64,000 nucleotides of DNA, taken from positions 4,365,218 through 4,429,217 of the forward strand of contig NZ_AP031497.1 of the NCBI RefSeq assembly GCF_042853465.1, written 5' to 3'. Under the pieces are notes generated by a model, which did no database searches, was not told the DNA's origin, and saw only the letters and a list, made by a program, of their open reading frames with translations. Both the position numbers and the translations under genes were made by a program. Shown here piece after piece: positions 17,996 through 25,504 of this stretch. Source of the DNA: Simiduia litorea (lineage in GTDB: Bacteria; Pseudomonadota; Gammaproteobacteria; Pseudomonadales; Cellvibrionaceae). The first letter of the stretch is position 1. Each line of letters opens with the position of its first letter.

Positions 17996-19279
17996 TTACC
18001 AGCGGCGTTCGAGTTTACGGCGCAACAAGACCGCAAGGGTGTTCATTAAAAATAAGAATCCTAATAACACCATAATGGCGGCTGAGGTTTTTTCAACAAA
18101 CGCGCGCTCTGGGCTATCGGCCCACAAGTAAATTTGTACCGGTAGCGCTGTCGCCGCATCCATAATGCCGCCCGGCACATCGACAACAAATGCCACCATG
18201 CCAATCATCAACAACGGCGCTGTTTCACCTAAGGCCTGCGCCATACCAATGATGGTGCCGGTTAACATACCTGGCATGGCGAGCGGCAATACGTGGTGTA
18301 AAACCACTTGCATTTTCGACGCGCCAAGACCCAGTGCGGCTTCGCGAATCGACGGCGGTACCGCTTTAATCGCTGCGCGACTTGAGATGATAATGGTGGG
18401 TAACGTCATTAAGGTTAAAACCAAGCCACCGACTAACGGAATGGAGCGCGGCATTTCGAAAAAGTTGATAAAAATTGCCAAACCCAGCAAACCAAAAATA
18501 ATTGACGGCACAGCGGCTAGGTTATTGATATTGACTTCAATTAAATCCGTCCATCGATTCTTCGGCGCATATTCTTCCAGGTAAACTGCCGCTGACACGC
18601 CAATCGGAAAAGACAACAATAAGGTTACCAGCACGGTAAAAAATGAGCCCGCTGCTGCACCTAAAATACCCGCCATTTCCGGCTCGCGTGAATCACCGCT
18701 GGTAAAAAAGGTGGTATTAAACGATGTACGCAAGGCCTGCTTGTCTAATAAGCCATTTAACCACGTCAGTTGCTGTTCACTTAAACGACCCGTAAATGCC
18801 TCTTTACCATCGGCGCTACGGCTTTTAAACCAGGTGTCGACATCATCGTCTGCCAACAGCCAAAACCCTTGCATTGTATTTAGCAATTCGGGGTTAGCTT
18901 TTAACGTATCTCGGAGACTGTAACTTGCGCCACTGCTAATTAGCGCCGAAGCCGCCCGTTTGTCGCGACGATCAGTAATATTTAACTCTTGGTACAAGGA
19001 GCGCTTTATTTGACCTTCGAAATCCGCCATTAAATAGACGTCTTTACGCTCTAAATCGGTAAGACCAAGATCTTGTGCATTGAGGTCCACCGATAAATAT
19101 ATTTCCGTAGACAAAAAGCCCTTATAGCCTTTGCCGATGATGTCTGTAAACAGAACCACCACACAGGTTAAGCCAAATAGCACAGACGCAATGCCGTACC
19201 AGCGAAAACGTTTTTCGGATCGATAGCGCTTGGCCAAGTTCCGATTAACAATATCAATGGTTGATTCATTTTTACTCAT
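17996..19279 (-). CDS. pstA: Phosphate ABC transporter permease PstA (long form)
   Basis: A 427-residue inner-membrane permease. The C-terminal 280 residues are the usual PstA, with the permease coupling loop EAALGLGASKMQVVLHHVLP. The N-terminal part has one membrane segment (about residues 27-48) followed by a periplasmic insertion of about 150 residues (YLSVDLNAQDLGL to FNTTFFTSGDSREP), which makes it much longer than the 296 residues of E. coli PstA. Long forms are common in marine gammaproteobacteria. It overlaps the end of pstC by 8 bp. Confidence 0.94.
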   Translation of the reverse strand: MSKNESTIDIVNRNLAKRYRSEKRFRWYGIASVLFGLTCVVVLFTDIIGKGYKGFLSTEIYLSVDLNAQDLGLTDLERKDVYLMADFEGQIKRSLYQELNITDRRDKRAASALISSGASYSLRDTLKANPELLNTMQGFWLLADDDVDTWFKSRSADGKEAFTGRLSEQQLTWLNGLLDKQALRTSFNTTFFTSGDSREPEMAGILGAAAGSFFTVLVTLLLSFPIGVSAAVYLEEYAPKNRWTDLIEVNINNLAAVPSIIFGLLGLAIFINFFEMPRSIPLVGGLVLTLMTLPTIIISSRAAIKAVPPSIREAALGLGASKMQVVLHHVLPLAMPGMLTGTIIGMAQALGETAPLLMIGMVAFVVDVPGGIMDAATALPVQIYLWADSPERAFVEKTSAAIMVLLGFLFLMNTLAVLLRRKLERRW

Positions 19280-20669
19280 ATTGTTCTCGGTATTTTTTCA
19301 CAACGTGTAACGCAACAAAGTTTAATGCCAAAGTTGTTACAAAAAGCATTAGCCCTAATGCAAAAGCCGCCAGAGTTTTCGGACTATCAAACTCTTGGTC
19401 GCCCACTAACAAGGTAACAATTTGCACGGTTACCGTGGTTACTGACTCGAGAGGGTTAGCTGTAAGTTTGGCCGCTAGGCCCGCGGCCATAACCACAATC
19501 ATAGTTTCGCCAATGGCGCGCGATACCGCTAATAAAATACCACCAACCACACCAGGCAATGCCGCCGGTAACACCACCTTTTTAACGGTTTCTGACGTGG
19601 TCGCTCCCAATGCCAGTGAGCCATCCCTAAGCGATTGCGGTACAGCAGTGATAACGTCGTCGGCAAGAGAAGAAATAAAAGGGATGATCATGACGCCCAT
19701 CACGAGACCTGCGGCCAAAGCGCTTTCGCTCGAGGCAGATAGGCCTAAACTAAAGCCCGCATCCCGCACCATGGGGGCAACGGTTAACGCCGCAAAGAAA
19801 CCATAAACTACGGTTGGAATACCGGCCAGAATTTCTAACATCGGCTTAACAACCAAGCGAACCGTCTTGTTGGCGTATTCCGCCAAATAGATCGCGGCCA
19901 TTAAACCAACCGGAACGGCAACCACCATAGCAATTAAGGAGATAAGCATGGTGCCGGCAAACAAGGGCACAGAGCCAAATGCACCAGAGCTGCCTACCTG
20001 ATCCTCTCGCATAGCCATTTGAGGGCTCCATTGAGTACCGAATAAGAACTCAATAGGCGAGATGGATTTAAAAAATTGTAGCGATTCAAATAGCACGCTC
20101 AATACAATACCAATCGTAGTGAAAATCGCTAAACACGAACACGTTAGAAGCGCAAAACTAAAGGCTGTCTCTACTTTTTGGCGGGCGCGCAAGGTTGGCG
20201 AAACGCGGCTCCAACCAAACAACAAACCAAGAATCGAAACGCTTAACAAGGTACCAGTTAAAGCCAATTGATTAATGTTTAAAATGGCTTTTAAGCTTTC
20301 TGCGGCACTCAGCATTTCAGCGGATTGACCATCCGAGCTTAAGTGACCTTGGGACAAATTAGTAATCGTATTAAGCAACAGGCCAACGTCAGAGCTAGAG
20401 AGACCCTGCTGTACTTCTGATAAACGATCTATCACTAGCCATTGAATAATTTTACCATCCAATAGTTGCCACAAGCCCAACACGAGCAAACAGGGCAGGG
20501 CGCACCAAAGCGCCGTCAACATACCGTAGTAAAACGGCAGTGATGCTAGGCGGCTAGTTCCACCAATAGCCTGCGATTGCAGTACCGAACGCCCGCGTCC
20601 TAATACAAAGGCAAAAGCAAAGAGGGCTAAGAGTATTGTCGCTAAGGTTATAGGCTGCATAAATTCCAT
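19272..20669 (-). CDS. pstC: Phosphate ABC transporter permease PstC (long form)
   Basis: The partner permease of PstA. The coupling loop is SLALGATTSETVKKVVLPAALPG near residue 350 (EAA-like motif), and several hydrophobic segments frame it. Like PstA it carries an extra N-terminal region with a soluble insertion (about residues 75-145). I chose ATG 20669 (465 residues), preceded by GAGA; a TTG three codons upstream or ATG 20660 are possible alternatives. It lies 70 bp after pstS, separated from it by a hairpin. Confidence 0.93.
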   Translation of the reverse strand: MEFMQPITLATILLALFAFAFVLGRGRSVLQSQAIGGTSRLASLPFYYGMLTALWCALPCLLVLGLWQLLDGKIIQWLVIDRLSEVQQGLSSSDVGLLLNTITNLSQGHLSSDGQSAEMLSAAESLKAILNINQLALTGTLLSVSILGLLFGWSRVSPTLRARQKVETAFSFALLTCSCLAIFTTIGIVLSVLFESLQFFKSISPIEFLFGTQWSPQMAMREDQVGSSGAFGSVPLFAGTMLISLIAMVVAVPVGLMAAIYLAEYANKTVRLVVKPMLEILAGIPTVVYGFFAALTVAPMVRDAGFSLGLSASSESALAAGLVMGVMIIPFISSLADDVITAVPQSLRDGSLALGATTSETVKKVVLPAALPGVVGGILLAVSRAIGETMIVVMAAGLAAKLTANPLESVTTVTVQIVTLLVGDQEFDSPKTLAAFALGLMLFVTTLALNFVALHVVKKYREQYE

Positions 20670-20687
20670 CGTTCTCAATAAAACAAT

Positions 20688-20713
20688 CGTCAGGTACCGC
20701 TTAGCACCTGACG
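20688..20713 (-). terminator. Intercistronic hairpin between pstS and pstC
   Basis: Arms CGTCAGGT (20688-20695) and ACCTGACG (20706-20713) form a perfect 8-bp stem with a 10-base loop. Its position fits a partial terminator or RNA-stabilising element that leaves more pstS than pstC mRNA, common for binding-protein genes. Confidence 0.6.
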
Positions 20714-20739
20714 ATCGCGTCGATCATTAGTAACGGGTG

Positions 20740-21780
20740 TTACATTGCTTTCAAGCTTTTCACAGCTGCAGCCATTTTGGTGCGCTTGTCTTTAGACATA
20801 GGAATCATGCCTTTCTCCGTCAAGTAACCATCGTCGCCCCAGGCCTTTTCGCTGGTGAATTCAGCTAGGTATTCTGCAATACCGGGAACAACACCAACGT
20901 GTGCCTTCTTCACGTAGAAATACAGTGGGCGCGAGATCGGGTAAGAAACATCGGCAATCGTCTCGAAGGTGGGTTCTTTACCGTCGACAAGAGCGGCTTT
21001 TACCTTATCGCTATTCTGATCTAAAAAGCTAAAACCAAAAATACCTAGCGCATTAGGATTGGCATTTAGTTTTTGCACGATCAAGTTGTCGTTTTCACCC
21101 GCTTCGATGTAAGAACCATCTTCGCGAATATCATGACAGATACCCTTGTACTTGTCTTTGTCGGCTTTTTCTAAAGCTTTTACCCAAGTGAAGGCCTGAC
21201 AGCCGCCTTCCATTGCCATCTCTAAGAACGCGTCGCGAGTCCCTGATGTAGGTGGTGGGCCAAGCACTTCGATTTTATTAGCTGGCAACGCCGGGTTAAC
21301 ATCTTTCCACGTTTTGTATGGGTTTGGGATCAGGGATTCGCCGCCCTTAGGGTTTGGAACTGACTTCGCCAGAGCCAAGAACAAATCTTTGCGCGTAACG
21401 CTGAAAGCAGGTGCTGTTTTGGCATTGGCGATGACGATACCATCGTAACCAATCAGCACTTCAACCACCTCTTTCACGTTGTTTTCAGCGCACATCGCTA
21501 ACTCCGAATCTTTGATCGCGCGCGACGCGTTGGTCATGTCCGGAAATTGCACACCAACACCGCTGCAGAATAACTTGAAGCCACCGCCCGTACCGGTAGA
21601 TTCTACCTTTGGCGCCTTGAAGTTAGTTGAGCGGCCAAAGCGCTCGGCAACAGTGGTTGAGAAAGGGTACACAGTAGATGAACCAACAATGCTGATATGG
21701 TCGCGGGCAGCGGCTTGCGACGTCATAGCAACGCCCATGGCGGTTGCGAATAAGGCGGCTGTAGTAATGAGTTTGTTCAC
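20740..21780 (-). CDS. pstS: Periplasmic phosphate-binding protein PstS
   Basis: A 346-residue substrate-binding protein of the phosphate importer. The signal peptide (NKLITTAALFATAMGVAMTS, cleaved after QAAA) is followed by the phosphate-binding SIVGSSTVYPFSTTVAE and later PPPTSGTRDAF, both family hallmarks. The start is GTG at 21780: GGAG lies 6 bases upstream and the signal peptide begins exactly there. A longer ATG reading from 21843 would add 21 residues in front of the signal peptide and would overlap the Pho boxes, so it is rejected. The gene heads the pstSCAB-phoU operon. Confidence 0.95.
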   Translation of the reverse strand: MNKLITTAALFATAMGVAMTSQAAARDHISIVGSSTVYPFSTTVAERFGRSTNFKAPKVESTGTGGGFKLFCSGVGVQFPDMTNASRAIKDSELAMCAENNVKEVVEVLIGYDGIVIANAKTAPAFSVTRKDLFLALAKSVPNPKGGESLIPNPYKTWKDVNPALPANKIEVLGPPPTSGTRDAFLEMAMEGGCQAFTWVKALEKADKDKYKGICHDIREDGSYIEAGENDNLIVQKLNANPNALGIFGFSFLDQNSDKVKAALVDGKEPTFETIADVSYPISRPLYFYVKKAHVGVVPGIAEYLAEFTSEKAWGDDGYLTEKGMIPMSKDKRTKMAAAVKSLKAM

Positions 21781-21832
21781 GGAATTCTCCAAATGGGACG
21801 TGGGTTTTGTGACGTCCGCTACTTTATGTAGC

Positions 21833-21876
21833 CTAGGTGACAATTATATGAAAGGAAGATGACAGTATTGTGACAA
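21833..21876 (-). promoter_or_regulatory. Double Pho box (four tandem 11-bp units) upstream of pstS
   Basis: On the minus strand four units follow each other without gap: TTGTCACAATA, CTGTCATCTTC, CTTTCATATAA and TTGTCACCTAG. This is two adjacent 22-bp PhoB sites. A TACATA about 5-11 bases further on can serve as the -10, so the array takes the place of the -35. It ends 52 bp before the pstS GTG. Confidence 0.88.
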
Positions 21877-21951
21877 GCCAATCCCCCGCAGCTGATCCGG
21901 CTTGTTATGTATAATGCCAGCCCAAAATACCTCCAAATAAGACACAATAAG

Positions 21952-22476
21952 ATGGATTTTGCGACTCTTATCCAAACCCAGCGCCGGCTCAGCGCAATAA
22001 CCAGTTCGCTCGGCCGAGCCGTGGCTTGGCTCACCCTATTAATGGTGTTGCTGACCAGTTGTGTGGTGCTTTTGCGCTACGGCTTTAATATTGGCAGCGT
22101 CGCCCTGCAGGAAAGTGTCATTTACCTGCATGGCATCGTGTTCCTTTTGGCGCTCGCCTATACCGCCGACACCGACCAACACGTGCGCGTGGACATCTTT
22201 TATCGACGCTTTAGCCCACGCAGCCAAGCGTGGATTAACTGTTTAGGCAGCTTGGTCTTCCTGTTGCCCTTTGCGGTTTACCTGCTTTGGGTGACCTGGC
22301 CATTCTTTCTCAACGCTTGGCACATCCGAGAAACCTCGGCAGAAGCCGCAGGCCTGCCCTTTGTTTACCTATTGAAAGGCTTATTGCCACTCGCCGCTGC
22401 CAGTTTGGTTCTACATGCTATTGGACAAATCCTTGGGCAACTTGGGCATTTAATAACGGGGGAGTTCGAGCAATGA
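21952..22476 (+). CDS. dctQ: TRAP transporter small permease (DctQ type)
   Basis: A 174-residue four-helix membrane protein of the tripartite ATP-independent periplasmic transporter family. The stretch VTSC-like LLTSCVVLLRYGFNIGSVALQE near residue 38 and the conserved DQHVRVDIFYRR after the second helix are typical DctQ features. The ATG at 21952 is chosen because the family N-terminus begins close by; an ATG at 21907 would add 15 polar residues. Neither has a strong ribosome site. Its last four bases overlap the start of dctM. It is divergent from the pst operon. Confidence 0.9.
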   Translation: MDFATLIQTQRRLSAITSSLGRAVAWLTLLMVLLTSCVVLLRYGFNIGSVALQESVIYLHGIVFLLALAYTADTDQHVRVDIFYRRFSPRSQAWINCLGSLVFLLPFAVYLLWVTWPFFLNAWHIRETSAEAAGLPFVYLLKGLLPLAAASLVLHAIGQILGQLGHLITGEFEQ

Positions 22477-23837
22477 TCGAATATCTACCGCTGTTTCTGT
22501 TCGCGGCTGTCTGTCTTGCGCTCATGCTTGGCTACCCAGTTGCCTTTACACTCGCAGGCGTTGCACTCATCTTCGCCGGCCTAGGTATCTTATTAGGGCA
22601 TTTTGACCCCAATCTCTTATTGGCGCTACCCGATCGGCTTTATGGCACTCTGACTAACGTCACACTTATTGCCGTACCGCTGTTCGTGTTCATGGGCGTC
22701 ATGCTGGAGCGCTCTCGCCTCGCCGAAGACCTACTCAATAACATGGCTCGTGCTTTCGGTAGGCTGCCGGGCGGGCTGGGTATCTCTGTAATTTTAGTGG
22801 GCACGTTGCTCGCAGCCTCCACCGGTATCGTCGGCGCCACAGTCGTCACCATGGGGTTGATGTCTCTACCCGCCATGCTTAAGCGCGGCTATTCGCCTGA
22901 GCTTGCCACCGGTACCATTTGTGCAACCGGAACGCTTGGTCAAATTATTCCCCCGTCGATCGCGCTGGTGTTATTGGGCGATGTACTGAGCGGCGCTTAC
23001 CAGCAATCCCAGCTGACGCAGAACATATACAATGCCGAACCCATTTCTGTAGGCGACCTATTCGTCGGCGCGCTGATACCCGGGCTATTGTTGGTTCTGA
23101 TGTACCTCGGCTATTTGATTTTCACCGCTTGGCGAGCGCCCAATTTAGCACCCGCCGGCGATGATGAAATGCCAGAGTGGGGAGCCTTTCTATCGAGCTT
23201 GATTCCTCCTATCCTATTGATTTTGCTGGTATTGGGGTCAATTTTAAGCGGCGCTGCTACGCCCACAGAAGCGGCCGGTGTAGGCGCTCTGGGCGCACTC
23301 TTGCTCGCCCTCTTTAAAGGCAAGCTCAGTAAAACTGTACTCTCAGATGTGGTGCAATCTACCACGCGTATTACCGCCATGGTCTTCGCCATTCTCATTG
23401 GCGCCTCGCTCTTTTCTTTAGTGTTTAGGGGCTTAGGTGGCGAGACCTTAGTACACCAATTGTTCGAGGGCCTGCCGGGTGGTGTTTTCACAGCCACACT
23501 TTTAGTGATGCTAGTGATTTTCTTGCTTGGCTTCATTCTGGACTTTATCGAAATCACCTTTGTGGTGGTGCCCATCATCGCGCCAGTGCTATTCACCATG
23601 GGCGTAGACCCTTTATGGCTCGGCATCATGATCGCCATCAACTTACAAACCAGCTTTCTGACGCCGCCCTTTGGATTCGCGCTGTTCTACCTGCGGGGTG
23701 TTGCGCCAGATTCTGTCAGCACAGGGCAGATTTACCGTGGCGTGGTACCTTATATTGTGATCCAATTGTCGCTGCTTGCGCTCCTAGCAATGAAACCGGA
23801 GATTGTAAGCTGGCTACCGGACTTGCTCCGCAACTAG
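22473..23837 (+). CDS. dctM: TRAP transporter large permease (DctM type)
   Basis: A 454-residue membrane protein with about 12 hydrophobic segments, the ion-coupled translocation subunit of the TRAP system. The N-terminal MLGYPVAFTLAG, the loop VPLFVFMGVMLERS, and GTLGQIIPPSIALVLLGD are diagnostic for DctM, as is LDFIEITFVVVPIIAPV later. The start is set by the 4-bp ATGA overlap with dctQ; a longer in-frame reading from 22287 only reads through dctQ. The acidic and bulky loop near residues 170-195 (DVLSGAYQQSQ...) is a feature of the keto-acid/mannitol-type subfamily. Confidence 0.94.
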   Translation: MIEYLPLFLFAAVCLALMLGYPVAFTLAGVALIFAGLGILLGHFDPNLLLALPDRLYGTLTNVTLIAVPLFVFMGVMLERSRLAEDLLNNMARAFGRLPGGLGISVILVGTLLAASTGIVGATVVTMGLMSLPAMLKRGYSPELATGTICATGTLGQIIPPSIALVLLGDVLSGAYQQSQLTQNIYNAEPISVGDLFVGALIPGLLLVLMYLGYLIFTAWRAPNLAPAGDDEMPEWGAFLSSLIPPILLILLVLGSILSGAATPTEAAGVGALGALLLALFKGKLSKTVLSDVVQSTTRITAMVFAILIGASLFSLVFRGLGGETLVHQLFEGLPGGVFTATLLVMLVIFLLGFILDFIEITFVVVPIIAPVLFTMGVDPLWLGIMIAINLQTSFLTPPFGFALFYLRGVAPDSVSTGQIYRGVVPYIVIQLSLLALLAMKPEIVSWLPDLLRN

Positions 23838-23873
23838 CTAAAGCGTTGAAGTATCTATAACGAGAAATAAAAC

Positions 23874-24266
23874 ATGCAAAACGAAGACGAGAGCCCCACA
23901 CCTAACGGCCAATTGATGCTCCAAGCACTGACGCTACCGGCCGATACTAACCCCAGCGGCGACATATACGGTGGCTGGCTGATGACCAAAATGGATCTAG
24001 CCGGCTCCGTCTCAGCACAAGCTATAGCTGGCGGCAGGGTAACCACGGTGGCGGCAGGTTCTATGGTATTTTTGCGCCCAGTGCCTGTTGGTGCTTGTGT
24101 GGGCTTTTATGTGGATGTAGAAGAAGTTGGCCGCTCCTCCATTCGCACACTGGTGGAAGCTTGGATACTCGATCCACGCGGCGGCGAAGCACAGAAAATA
24201 ACAGAAGGCGAATTTGTCTTTGTCGCCATTGATGGCAACGGTAGAACCCGCCCCATTCAGAAATAG
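23874..24266 (+). CDS. yciA: Acyl-CoA thioesterase, YciA type
   Basis: A 130-residue hotdog-fold thioesterase that cleaves acyl-CoA to free acid and CoA. The motif ADTNPSGDIYGGWLMTKMD contains the catalytic aspartate region of YciA, and RVTTVAAGSMVFLRPVPVG and GEFVFVAIDGNGR follow as in E. coli YciA (132 residues). It lies 36 bp after dctM, so it could be co-transcribed with the TRAP permease. A hairpin follows before the convergent dctP. Confidence 0.92.
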   Translation: MQNEDESPTPNGQLMLQALTLPADTNPSGDIYGGWLMTKMDLAGSVSAQAIAGGRVTTVAAGSMVFLRPVPVGACVGFYVDVEEVGRSSIRTLVEAWILDPRGGEAQKITEGEFVFVAIDGNGRTRPIQK

Positions 24267-24320
24267 TGTTAGCTATCTAGTCTTACTATCTACTACCTAA
24301 TACGATCTAAGACCTAACGG

Positions 24321-24340
24321 AGAGGCCGGCACCGGCCTCT
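24321..24340. terminator. GC-rich hairpin between convergent yciA and dctP
   Basis: A perfect palindromic hairpin: AGAGGCCGG, loop CA, CCGGCCTCT. It lies between the 3' ends of two convergent genes, so it may stop transcription from both sides, but no T-run follows on either strand. Confidence 0.55.
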
Positions 24341-24350
24341 ACTATCGGAT

Positions 24351-25475
24351 CTACCGGCTTTGGTAGTAAGCCTCTTCTGAAATTTTATGATACTGCTGGG
24401 CTTGGTTTAAAAAGCTTTCATAGTCAGCGTAAACTTTGGCAAAAAACGGGTCATTAGCTGATTGTTCGGCATACATTTGCACAGAAATCGCTTTCAATTT
24501 TTGCAACACGTCGTCGGGTAAACGACGAAGTTTCACACCGTGCTTATTTACCAATTCATTCATCGCGCGATTATTGCGTGCGGTATATTCATCGAGCATG
24601 TCTTGATTAACCGCCCGAGCCGTCACCTGAACCAACTTTTGCAAATCGTCAGGTAAGGACTCCAGCGCGGTTTTATTAATTAACAGCTCAAGCGTAGGGC
24701 CAGGCTCGTGCCAACCAGGGTAGTAATAGTACTTCGCCACCTGATGAAAACCGAACGCGAGATCGTTATAGGGGCCAACCCACTCGGTGGCGTCTATCAC
24801 ACCGGTTTGCAAAGAAGTATAGAGCTCGTTACCAGGGATATTCACAGCTACACCACCGGCGCGGGTAAAAACTTCACCACCCAAACCAGGAATGCGCATT
24901 TTTAAGCCTTGTATATCAGCCAGCGAATTTATTTCCTTATTAAACCAACCAGCCATTTGCACGCCTGTATTGCCGCCAGCAAAGGGAACGATATTAAACG
25001 GCGCATAAGCCTCGCGCCACAGTGCGCCACCATTACCGTAATGCAACCAACCATTCATTTCCTGCGCATTCATACCGAAAGGTACGGAGGTAAAAAACGG
25101 CGCGGCGGGTATTTTTCCCTTCCAATAATATGCCGCACCATGACCCAGCTCGACGCTGCCGCTAGACACGGCATCAAAAACACCCAGAGCGGGTACTAAT
25201 TCATTAGCACCGTAAACGGTTACTTCAATGCGACCGTTGCTGGCCTCGTTAATCCACCTGGCGAAGTTTTCACCCGCCATACCAAGGCCTGGAAAATTTT
25301 TTGGCCACGTAGTCACCATACGCCAGTGGTATTTTTGCTGATTTTTTAAATCACCTTGATCGAAGCTTAATTGCGCCGCCGGCTGAGTAAAAACCAAGGC
25401 GTAAAATAAACCAACCACCAAGGCGACAAGTACAACAATTACCAAGGGCACTAATGTTTTTTTGCTGCTATCCAT
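24351..25475 (-). CDS. dctP: TRAP transporter substrate-binding protein (DctP/TakP type)
   Basis: A 374-residue periplasmic receptor of the TRAP system, in the group that binds keto-acids, mannitol or similar. The N-terminal TLVPLVIVVLVALVVGLFYAL is a long hydrophobic segment that could be a signal anchor or a cleaved signal near PAAQ. The mature part begins with WRMVTTWPKNFPGLG and contains TEWVGPYNDLAFGFHQVAKYYYYPGWHEPG, typical of this TRAP receptor class. The ligand cannot be named. The start is at MDSSKK (25475). It is on the minus strand, 30 bp after uvrD, and is convergent with its permeases, an unusual arrangement. Confidence 0.9.
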   Translation of the reverse strand: MDSSKKTLVPLVIVVLVALVVGLFYALVFTQPAAQLSFDQGDLKNQQKYHWRMVTTWPKNFPGLGMAGENFARWINEASNGRIEVTVYGANELVPALGVFDAVSSGSVELGHGAAYYWKGKIPAAPFFTSVPFGMNAQEMNGWLHYGNGGALWREAYAPFNIVPFAGGNTGVQMAGWFNKEINSLADIQGLKMRIPGLGGEVFTRAGGVAVNIPGNELYTSLQTGVIDATEWVGPYNDLAFGFHQVAKYYYYPGWHEPGPTLELLINKTALESLPDDLQKLVQVTARAVNQDMLDEYTARNNRAMNELVNKHGVKLRRLPDDVLQKLKAISVQMYAEQSANDPFFAKVYADYESFLNQAQQYHKISEEAYYQSR

Positions 25476-25504
25476 AGTCAGATTTTCTTTTTGATTTTTA
25501 TTTT

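Noticed and set aside
21781..21843. N-terminal extension of PstS to an ATG at 21843
   Set aside because: It places 21 residues before the signal peptide and overlaps the Pho boxes; GTG 21780 has GGAG in the right place.
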